This document shows positions 51,280 through 59,080 of a stretch of 64,000 bases of DNA, piece by piece. The notes beneath the pieces are model-generated. The model searched no databases and was not told the DNA's origin. It worked only from the letters and a program-made list of their open reading frames with translations. The position numbers were made by a program, and so were the translations under genes. Position 1 is the first letter of the stretch, and the number at the start of each line of letters is the position of its first letter. Source of the DNA: Tenebrio molitor (Eukaryota > Arthropoda > Insecta > Coleoptera > Tenebrionidae); NCBI RefSeq assembly GCF_963966145.1, contig NC_091046.1, forward strand, positions 39,618,001 through 39,682,000, in the 5' to 3' direction.

Positions 51280-52970
51280 TTACGTATTTACATTGCATAC
51301 AAGATATTGCTCTAAATTTTCTACTTTAAAACATTGTCGGTTATCCACCAAAATGGACTTATATTTTGAAAAACTTCTTTCTACCTCGCAAGAGGTAATG
51401 GGCGCAAATTTGTAATAAATTTCTTCCATTTTGGTGTCATGTTCCGGCACATCTTCACCTCTAAAAATTCTTGCCAATTCTAGAAGAAATTTGTATCCAG
51501 GATTTTTTTCAGTAACATCTTCAAGTTTTTTTAATGCTACTGCTGCTACAGGGCCTGGAGATTTTTTTAGGGAGGTAAATACGTTTTCAACAATTTTGAT
51601 TGAATCGGTTAAAGGTAACCCATTTTTTTCCAATTGAGTAATACTTTCGCAGATTATTTTAAAATTACTGCGAACATAAATTAATTGGTTTTTTATTCCG
51701 GGTTTCTTCATTATAGACTGTGCTTTTTGAATAGCAACAGCAGAACTTCCATCAAAGGACATGACAACCTGTGAGTAGTTAAAAACAGTTTAACAATCAA
51801 TTAATTTGCTTATCTTTTATATACTTACTTCTTTAATGGAATCAAAGTGTTCGCTGTAAAACATAGCAGCCTGAAGCCATGTTCCCCATCGTGTTAAAAT
51901 TGGCTGTGGAGGCAGTGGCATTTCTTTTAGTTTTTCTTTGTACATTTCAACTCTCAAAGGTGCCTTAACGAAAATTTTTTTCACGTTCGAAATTAAATTA
52001 TCCACATCTTCATATTGATAGCGAATTTTTTCAGCCACTAGATTTAAAGCATGCGCTAAGCATGTGACATGCACAATTTTTGGATAAAACACCTTAAGGT
52101 GTCTACCAGATTTTATCATATATGGTGCTCCATCCGTTACAAACAAAAGAAACTTTTCAGCAACAACTCTGGTACTCCACAAGATTTCTACGCATAGAAA
52201 TTTTAAATCAAAATAAATTTAAAAAAGTGAAAAACCCTTATCTAAAGATTGATTTACGAATCTAGCTATTGTCTCATGATTTGTTCTTTCTAATTGTTTA
52301 GACGCCAAAAGATAAGATTTTCCAGGTTCATCTTCTGAAAGTTTCCCAACCAGACAATTCGCCACATATCGCCCAAGTGCATCTGTTGTTTCGTCAACTG
52401 AAACCCATATGTTAAAAGGATCCAGCTCATTCCGAATGCGGTCAATAGTCTAAAAGTGAAAATAATTTTAAATTAAATATTAAAAGATAGTATGTTCATA
52501 CATCTTTGTAGCATTTTGGTAAATAATTTTTCCGTAAAGTAGACTCATCCGGAATTTTTCTACCACAATATTTTGTCAGAAAATTCTGAAACGCAGGATT
52601 TTGTAGTTTGTGCCATGGTATATTGGCAGCTAAAAAGACGTTACAAAGTTCCATATTGAATGTACTATTTGCCGATTCCTCCAAGTTCTGTGTCAGCAAC
52701 GTTTGCCGAAGCGGTGTCATAATGTTCTCTTTATGGATGGCCGTTTGCTCATGCTGTTGCAAGTGACATTTTTTTTCGCATATAAACTACAAAAAATAAA
52801 ATTTTCAAATAAGTAAAAAATATAAAATGACATATTTTTAATTATGCTTAACTTACCAGTTTACCACAAGCTTTACAAAACATTTCTCGGGTTGATTTTA
52901 TTTCATATAAATCTTTCTTGCTTGTCCACTGTAATATTTTTTCGCGTAAACTAATTTTTTGTTTCGGCAT
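51280..52970 (-). CDS. hAT transposase with N-terminal CGGBP1-like zinc finger, five exons
   Basis: Exons on the minus strand: 52970-52857, 52786-52502, 52449-52236, 52187-51829 and 51768-51280. All junctions are GT-AG and keep frame (phases 0, 0, 1, 0), giving 486 residues. Residues 31-56 form a CxxC...HxxxxxxxH finger, MFCKACGKL joined to FICEKKCHLQQHEQTAIH, like the finger of CGGBP1-like hAT proteins. Catalytic positions of the split RNase-H fold are present: Asp152 in VSVDETTD, Asp223 in VTDGAPYM, and Glu454 in the hATC motif CEVERSFSKYKSIL. The insertion-domain motif LTRWGTWLQAA is also present. The C-terminal dimerisation region ends at YLVCNVNT. Nothing is visibly broken, so it may encode active transposase; a domesticated role is unlikely because intact TIRs flank it. 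Confidence 0.85.
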
Positions 52971-53210
52971 TATGTTCACTTTAAACAGGTTCACAAGAAA
53001 CACGACCACTGCACGGAGATAAAGTAAACGAGAAATGACAAATTTGTAATGCTTATATTTACGTCTCCCACCAAATTTCAGAGGAGATGGTTAATTTTAT
53101 ATTTCTTAAATTTTTAGAAAATAACACCCTTAAGGTTTCTCTTATTGTTTCACTTCGGGATTTTAATTTTCGTTTTTATGGCAAGGACCATTTTATAAAC
53201 GTTAAAGCTT

Positions 53211-53340
53211 CTAACAATACCTAAGTATCAGAAAACATTAGACCGCGTATACCTGCACCCCTTCGAACAGAGGCAAACAGATAAACTCTGTAATTTATGC
53301 CAGTCCAGTCTAATGGTTTGTGGTACTTAGGTATTGTCGG
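53211..53340. repeat. Inverted repeat inside the hAT element
   Basis: A roughly 33-bp inverted repeat with some mismatches (53211-53243 and 53308-53340; CTAACAATACCTAAGTA against TACTTAGGTATTGTCGG) lies between the transposase start and the right TIR. It could be a small MITE nested in the transposon or a subterminal regulatory structure. Confidence 0.6.
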
Positions 53341-53903
53341 AGTATTTACCGCTGACATCATGGTCCCAACCGTAAAAGCGAAAAAGTAATTCCTGTATTG
53401 TACTGCACTTTGTACATTTCAGTAATTACATCTCCTTAAATTTTAAAATCATAAAGCATTGTAAATTTTATTGAGGTACCACTTTTACATTTTCAATACC
53501 GTAAACTTCCCAGAATTCGAAAATTGGGAAAAAACCGCAAAAATGAAATTGATTTTTGGTCATTTTAGGCATGTTCAGGCAGTTAAAAGGTAAAATAGGT
53601 ATTTAAAGGGCATTTTAGGCCGAATAGGCAGAATCAAATATGGCTCTAATTACTCTAATTAAGCCAGAAATCATTTATAGACAAGTTTCATACATGTGCC
53701 TTAAAAAATAAAAATAGTCCATTTTGCCTAAAATCCGGGCCCTACCTATCATCATGTTGTATGACATTAATTGTCATTTTTTCTCAATTTTTGACACTTT
53801 GTTGACGTGGGCATAATCAGGCAGGGAGTTTTTTTAAATTTGTGACAATCTAACCAAATTTTGAAATGACATTGACGACCAAAATTTATTGCTCGCGACA
53901 GTA

Positions 53904-54347
53904 CCTAAATAAATTTTTTCACGATCGGGAGTAGAAATCAACTTTTCGGATGTCAACATCGTGACAGAAGTAGAGCATTTTCTCCCTAGGGAGCAAATAT
54001 TTGCTCCCTAGGGAGTTTTCATTTTTTTGACAGTTGTGACAAAAATCTAATGGGAGTTTTCATTTTTTTTTACTGTTGTGACAAAAATCTAATTGTGTTG
54101 TCAAGGCAACTACTAATTCCATTAAATTCATCGAAAGATGACAACTCATTTGTCATCATTTTTTTATTCTTAAAATTTGAGATTTTTGTGCTGTTTCTAC
54201 TCCCTACCGTGAAAAAAATAGTATATATACTTCTGGAGAGAATGCTCATTTTTCCCTCGCTGCTTTGTAGCCCTCGGGCTTCGCCCTCTGGCTACAAACT
54301 GCACCTTAGGAAAAATCATGCATTTCTCTCCCTCAATATATAATATA
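53904..54347. repeat. Two adjacent inverted-repeat elements with a 34-bp perfect palindrome
   Basis: First unit about 53913-54221: ends TTTTTTCACGATCGGGAGTAG and the inverted CTACTCCCTACCGTGAAAAAA. It contains a perfect 34-bp palindrome at 53982-54015 (CTCCCTAGGGAGCAAAT and its complement), followed by two tandem copies of a 40-bp unit (54012-54094). Second unit about 54222-54347: imperfect palindrome with arms AGTATATATA...GGAGAGAATGC and a central stem around CCCTCGGGCTTCGCCCT. Together they split sequence that is contiguous at 48650-48700, so both are insertions. Confidence 0.6.
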
Positions 54348-54860
54348 CTATTATCAGATCAGAAGGTATTTTACACGACCTATTACATATTAGACATTTT
54401 GTACAATTTAGGATACTTTCTGATATCAGATGTCTTAAAACAACGAACATCATACCGCAGGCATTCCTGCAGAGAAGCAAAAAATTATCTTCCTTAGTAA
54501 AAAACTGTGATGTGACAAATTCCAAAATTTGGAATTTCAAGGAGGCGTACAGTTCTTTCATTTTTTTCCTCACTTTAATGTGACATTAACATGTGTTATT
54601 TTCGTATGTTCTGTTCAAAAATGTAACATGAGAGGACTAAGAAGTACCAATGGTATTGTGTTTTAGTTGTCAACTTCAGCGTGTCGTTGGGGTCATTGGG
54701 ACCTAAATTGAAAGGTAAAGGTGTATTTATCAGTTAGGGAAGCCGAAAAATCTTTTCAATATTAAAGTATCCACGTGAGGAATAAACGATACTTGGAAGA
54801 CTGATGAGATGAATGATTGATTTCGATTTGGTGAAAATAGTGACGGAAAGATCAAAATCA
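54348..54860. repeat. Segmental duplicate shared with 48690-49016 and, inverted, with 57070-57180
   Basis: The left part (54348-54640) is a direct copy of 48690-49016. From about 54605 to 54695 it matches the reverse complement of 57070-57180 (CCAACGACAC... region). From 54760 to 54911 it is the 3' flank of the inverted CAP copy 2 and aligns with the 3' flank of copy 3 (59081-59210). The mixed orientations record an inversion during cluster growth. Confidence 0.5.
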
Positions 54861-54911
54861 AAAATGTAATGTCAGTTATAAAACAGAAATTTATTGATGT
54901 AAACAACAGGT

Positions 54912-55949
54912 TCAGCAGAAATACGATAAAACCACGAGGGCACCCAGCGATATTATCTGACTTGCGACGAGCCGCTCAGATGCTTTGCCATGCGGGGTTG
55001 GCGTCGGTGAATCCCTGGGAGCGGGATAGTGTTTTCCACATAAAGAAGTATATTTCACGTTGCATTTCCAGTCGAAGGGACACTTTGTGCACGGAGGTCC
55101 TACCTCAAAAATATTACTTCCTTTCATATTCCCAGGTGTTAGACCGGGAGCCGCTTTATAATTGCATATTATCGCCCATTTGTACCAGCTGAAATTATTC
55201 GCCGGATTCCATATTCTTGCACATCCCACGCGACGCATACTCCACCACACCAACTGTGTAAGATGGCCAATATGTCCACGGGGTGGGTTTTTATGAACCC
55301 ACGTTTCATAAAGATATTCGAGACCGTCGACGTATTCCACTTCGTTGTACCTAAAATCTCGATCGGTCAAAATTATCGCAAAATACATTTCGATTGCAAA
55401 TAAGACGCCTCGTGTGTCCTCCACATCCACTCACCATCTCTCGATGCTCGTCAGGTGATTATCGTCAAACTGTGCACTTACTCCTGCTAGGTTCTGTCCA
55501 ACTGATGTTTCATCATGCGTAACCCTGCACTTGTCATGACCCGTCACAAAGTACCCTCCGTAGCATTTGGCGATGTATTCGAGCTCTAAGTCGTAGTTGA
55601 GTACCACCATGTTACTAATTGTCTTTCCGAACACGTATTTTTGTGGTTCTTTGCCGGATGCGAAAAAATTTCTTAATTCGTTGTGCTTATCCAGGACATC
55701 TTGGCGGAATTGTGTCAAGTTGTCCAGTACTACAGTACGTTGTCCTCTCATCTTGCAATCGCACGCCGAATGTTTCTCGCCTTCGCACTTAGGCACATTC
55801 ATATTGCAATAGTTGAATTTTGTAAAATCGAATTGTCCCTCTGGATCCTGCTCGGAGATGATCGTGGTAATTATGTCTTGCTCTGGTTCTTCCTGTGATG
55901 CACATACACTCAATAAGATCATAAACACAAGTGCCCTTTTTATTAACAT
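54912..55949 (-). CDS. CAP-superfamily (venom allergen 5-like) protein, probably GPI-anchored; copy 2, inverted
   Basis: Read on the minus strand: exon 1 55949-55435, an 84-bp GTGAGT...TTTTAG intron (55434-55351), exon 2 55350-54912; product 317 residues. The intron is at the same Trp codon and phase as in the two flanking copies. Signal peptide MLIKRALVFMILLSVCAS, then an acidic spacer, FNYCNMNVPKCEGEKHSACDCK, KHNELR, NYDLELEYIAKCYGG, VGQNLAG, the canonical CAP motif GHLTQLVWWSMRRVGCA, ICNYKA, and a C-terminal tail ASQIISLGALVVLSYFC. It is the most diverged of the three but keeps the GHxTQ signature that the other two have changed to YHFTQ. An open frame continues upstream to 56036, but the start at 55949 matches its paralogs. 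Its 3' flank resembles that of the 58093 copy for more than 100 bp. Confidence 0.9.
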
Positions 55950-56025
55950 TTTCTTATAACTTTGAAGTTTGTGAGATAAAGCGACGTTTCGAAATATGAA
56001 AATTAAGTTTGTTACGTTGCTATGA
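55950..56025 (-). promoter_or_regulatory. Conserved upstream block of CAP copy 2
   Basis: Minus-strand counterpart of the block before the other two CAP genes: CATAGCAACGTAA is followed by TTTCGAAACGTCGCTT just before the ATG. Likely core promoter and 5' UTR by conservation. Confidence 0.4.
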
Positions 56026-56063
56026 TATAGTCTCAAAAATGCATTTCATTTTCGTTTGAAAAT

Positions 56064-56324
56064 GATATTGGGTGATTCAAAATGATTGTGGCGACTATGT
56101 ACGAAAATTTATATGGCAACTGTGTGGATAGGGTAGAGTTGACATTTGTAAGACATTTCATAGGCTGCGTTTGATTTTTTTATACCATTGCACATTGTTT
56201 GACAATTTTCAAACTTGCGCGACTATGAAATGTCAACTCTGTCCTACCCACACAGTTGCCACATACATTTTCGTACATAGTTGTCATACTTATCCACAAT
56301 CATTTTGAATCATGCAATATAACC
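56064..56324. mobile_element. About 260-bp TIR element upstream of CAP copy 2
   Basis: The outer arms are about 90 bp with short indels: GGTGATTCAAAATGATTGTG, then ACTATGTACGAAAAT, GGCAACTGTGTGG and AGAGTTGACATTT on the left, and the same words inverted on the right ending TGAATCATGCAATAT. No coding capacity. It lies about 115 bp upstream of the start of CAP copy 2, beyond the conserved promoter block. Confidence 0.75.
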
Positions 56325-56796
56325 TATTATTACGTTATTAATGTTTTCGTACATTCGTGTTGTTATTTGCTACTACTTACCATTGTTGTTGATACAATCT
56401 GTAAGTTGAACTTACCATCCTAATGCGGAATAGTTAATTTCGCAATCAGTGCGCTGTTAGATCACTTTTCACGTATGAGGCCAAAATTTGAAATAAATAC
56501 CTGAAAAGTGACAGCGCACGAATATAGACCAACGTTTTTCGTGATCGTTTAAGTCCTAAAAAACATTAATTAATTGTAAATTCTGGTGTTATCTTCGATC
56601 TATGTCAAGTTAGGTATATACATTGAAAAGTTTGTACAGGGTGTTTTCGAAGTTGAAGCGTTCCTTGTACACGAGGTATTATACTCGTACATTATTATTC
56701 TTAAGAATTGTAGCCTGAATCTTCTCAGTAAAATGTTTTTATTAACGGAGATAATTGATTGTATATTTTTATAGTTTTCCAAAAAGAAAAGATCCT
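56325..56796. other. Spacer with one hairpin and a solo TE end
   Basis: A short hairpin occupies 56451-56519 (GTGCGCTGT...TCACTTTTCA against TGAAAAGTGACAGCGCAC). A single transposon-like end ACAGGGTGTTTTCGAAGTTG is at about 56635 with no partner found by eye. No gene is supported; the two short frames overlap on opposite strands and match nothing. Confidence 0.4.
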
Positions 56797-57369
56797 ATTC
56801 ACCAAGAGAATGACCACAACACTACTTGTTGGTGAGGTAACCATGTTCGGAAGTTCTAACCCATGGAAGTTCGAAAACAACAACTATCTGGACACCAGAA
56901 AATGGCGCTTAAGGTTAAGTAATGATACTCTGTGCCGTTTAAAACCCTCAGAAGGGCGAATCGTTTAAGTACGGTTCTCTAATACCATCTCCGTTATGTC
57001 CAAAGATGGAAGAGTTAAGAACCAAGTTTCCAACAATCAGAGTTATTTGAAGTTGTGTGGAGTGCTAGGACCGGTGCCCAACGACACTCTGAAATTGACA
57101 GTTAATGGTAGTTTCATGGTCAGAAACACGATACCACTGGTACTTCTTGGTCCTCTCATGTTACATTTTTCAAAAAGATTGGTTTTAATGAAACCTACGA
57201 AAATAATACATGATAATATCAAATTGTAGTTTGGAATAAAACGAGAAAAACTTTACACACCATATTTGGAATTTGGAAGAACTATAGCAAGAAGATAAAG
57301 ATAGATCTGTTCCCAACTTGAAACGTTTCTCATCTAGAAGCAACGAAATTCATTTATGAGAATCACGAC
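56797..57369 (+). pseudogene. Jockey-type LINE relic, copy B, with shared CAP 5' flank
   Basis: Near-identical to 49018-49800 but with about 215 bp deleted after NPWKFENNNYL, so only FTKRMTTTLLVGEVTMFGS remains recognisable as reverse transcriptase. The rest (56895-57369) is the duplicated upstream flank of the CAP gene. Same relic, same position relative to the gene: it was already there before duplication. Confidence 0.65.
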
Positions 57370-57994
57370 CTGCTAAATAGTCAGAGTGTCTATAGCAGCC
57401 TGGGCGTAGACCGAAAAATTCTATTGTTCTCATGATTCTGACATTTGGGGTTGTTTTCGGGGGTTGCTGTACAAAACTTAAAGTATACTTTCCACTCATT
57501 TCCAGCAAGAATGGCACGGATTAATTAATTAATAATTGTTTTGTTATGGACCCATCTTTATCTGAGATGACCCGCTTAGGAAATAATGTACCTACAGCAA
57601 ATCCAAGATTGAGATTATAATTTTAATATTATTCCAGAAATAGGTTTACAACTAACCAAATTTGTTGTTGCTGCATTTACCGCAATATCAGTTCTAATAT
57701 GATAAAAAAGCCAGTTCATAAACACTAACAGCAAAATATGTACTAAAAACCAGAAACACCAAACAGAACTACCATCAACTAAATTAATAAAATTTTTGTT
57801 ATTAAAGTTACTTTTAAACTGTGAGACTCTTGACATTGCACTTTGACAACTTCACTGAATTCATTACATTTGTTTGTGAGGTTATGATTGTTTAGTGACA
57901 TTCCCTCCTAAAGTGGCGCCGTGGAGATCACAAGCACTAAAGCTTCGCCCAGGCAGATGTATAGTGAAATATATCAACCATCAAGACGGCGGTG
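57370..57994. mobile_element. 625-bp unclassified insertion with 14-bp target duplication
   Basis: The CAP copy 1 flank shows the empty site. Here ATGAGAATCACGAC (57356-57369) and ATGAGAATCATGAC (57995-58008) flank the insertion, a 13/14 duplication. The insert has short inverted words near its ends (GCCTGGGCG and CGCCCAGGC) but no long TIR, poly-A or coding frame. The long duplication would suit a retroposon, yet no tail is seen. Confidence 0.6.
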
Positions 57995-58015
57995 ATGAGA
58001 ATCATGACAATATGT

Positions 58016-58092
58016 CATAGCAACGTAGTAATCATATTTTTTTATACTTTCGAAATGTCGCTTTAACTGAACAAATTTTAAAATCATAAAAA
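58016..58092 (+). promoter_or_regulatory. Conserved upstream block of CAP copy 3
   Basis: Same block as before copies 1 and 2 (CATAGCAACGTA, then TTTCGAAATGTCGCTT). It lies immediately downstream of a 625-bp insertion, so that insertion separated the proximal block from any distal elements shared with copy 1. Confidence 0.45.
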
Positions 58093-59080
58093 ATGTTAAA
58101 AAGGACAGTCGTGTTTGTGATGTTGCTGAGTGTTTGCGCATCTCAGGAAGAACCCCAAGCCAACACGACTCTTATGTTTATGGTCGAGGATGCCGAAGAA
58201 AAAGTCGATTTTATGACATTCGACTATTGCAAACTTCCCTGCGGTACAGTGAAACATTCGGCATGCAAGTGCAAGATGAGAGCACCACGTACGTACACTG
58301 CGGAGGGCGTCGTAGAATTCCGCCAATCTGTCCTCGATAAGCACAACAAATTAAGAAATATGGTCGCATCCGGCAATGAATCGAACGAATTCATGTACGG
58401 AAAGACAGCTAGCAACATGATGGTCATCAACTACGACTTAGAGCTCGAATACATCGCCAAATGCTACGGAGGGTACTATGTCTATGGTCATGACACGTGC
58501 AGGAGAACTGTTGATAAAGCATGGGTTGGACAGAACTTAGCAGGGACCGGTGGAAATTCTTCGACTGCTCACATGCTCAACATGGAGCGATGGTAAGTAA
58601 ACGGATTCGAAACTGAAATGGGTTATGTCATTTTAACAACGAGATTTTAGGTACAACGAAGTGAAACTCATCGATAGGGCAGATTATATTTTTCCACATT
58701 TCAGTGGAGCAACTCCCAAAGAAGGAACCATTTATCATTTTACGCAGTTCATATGGGCGTCTATGACCCACATGGGATGTGCTAGAATATGGAATCCGAA
58801 GAATAAGGCCGACAGCGGCGCGTGGAGATACACAATGCTATGCAATTATAAAGGGCTTAACGGAAAAGCTATGAATATGAAGGACGAAGTAATTTTTAAA
58901 TTAGGAGAGCCGTGCAGTGAATGCCCCTCCAATATGACATGTAACGATAAATACACTTCTTTGTGTGGAAAACTCGAACCCGTTCCCACCGGTCCTGGAA
59001 GAGCCAAAGGATCTGAGCGACTCGTCCCAAGCAGGATAATATCGTTGTGTGCCTTCGTGGTTTTATTATACTTTTGCTGA
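58093..59080 (+). CDS. CAP-superfamily (venom allergen 5-like) protein, probably GPI-anchored; copy 3
   Basis: Exon 1 58093-58592, a 58-bp GTAAGT...TTTTAG intron, exon 2 58651-59080; product 309 residues. Signal peptide MLKRTVVFVMLLSVCAS with a likely cleavage before QEEP. Cys-rich DYCKLPCGTVKHSACKCK is at about 44-61, KHNKLR with His84, NYDLELEYIAKC at 113-124, VGQNLAG at 145-151, CAP signature YHFTQFIWASMTHMGCA with His196, LCNYKG, a Cys-rich hinge CSECPSNMTCNDKYTSLC, and a hydrophobic end VPSRIISLCAFVVLLYFC. His84 and His196 match the conserved His pair of the CAP cavity. It is very close to the copy at 49889. Gene 1 and gene 3 also share 5' flanking DNA with the same LINE relic, so they arose by segmental duplication. 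The host role (venom, immunity, reproduction) cannot be told from sequence. Confidence 0.9.

Larger units (their letters stand above)
51040..53744 (-). mobile_element. Complete hAT-superfamily DNA transposon with TIRs and 8-bp TSD
   Basis: The element is 2705 bp. Its ends are perfect 21-bp inverted repeats that begin TAGGGCCCGGATTTTAGGCA (51040-51060 and 53724-53744). It is flanked by identical 8-bp duplications CCTATCAT at 51032-51039 and 53745-53752, the target-site size of hAT transposons. Subterminal regions repeat CCTAAAAT/ATTTTAGG-like words and TAGTCCCTTAAA near the left end, as expected for transposase-binding subterminal repeats. It carries one five-exon transposase gene on the minus strand. 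Perfect TIRs and TSD indicate a recent insertion. It interrupts an older TA-flanked MITE. Confidence 0.92.
50944..53901. mobile_element. TA-flanked mariner-like MITE split by the hAT element
   Basis: The outer ends are inverted repeats starting CAGTCGCGAGCAATAAATTT (50944 onward; reverse complement ending at 53901). The repeats continue for about 35 bp, through GGTCGTCAAGGTCATT on the left and GGTCGTCAATGTCATT on the right. TA dinucleotides flank both sides (50942-50943 and 53902-53903), the Tc1/mariner target. Removing the hAT and one 8-bp duplication leaves about 245 bp with no coding capacity. Confidence 0.8.

Noticed and set aside
51280..52970. Idea that the hAT gene is a domesticated host gene
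   Set aside because: It lies between perfect TIRs with an identical 8-bp duplication, the state of a mobile copy.
54912..56036. Longer CAP copy 2 start at 56036 and read-through of its intron
   Set aside because: Both paralogs start at the position equal to 55949, and the conserved GT-AG intron removes the extra residues between the two exon frames.
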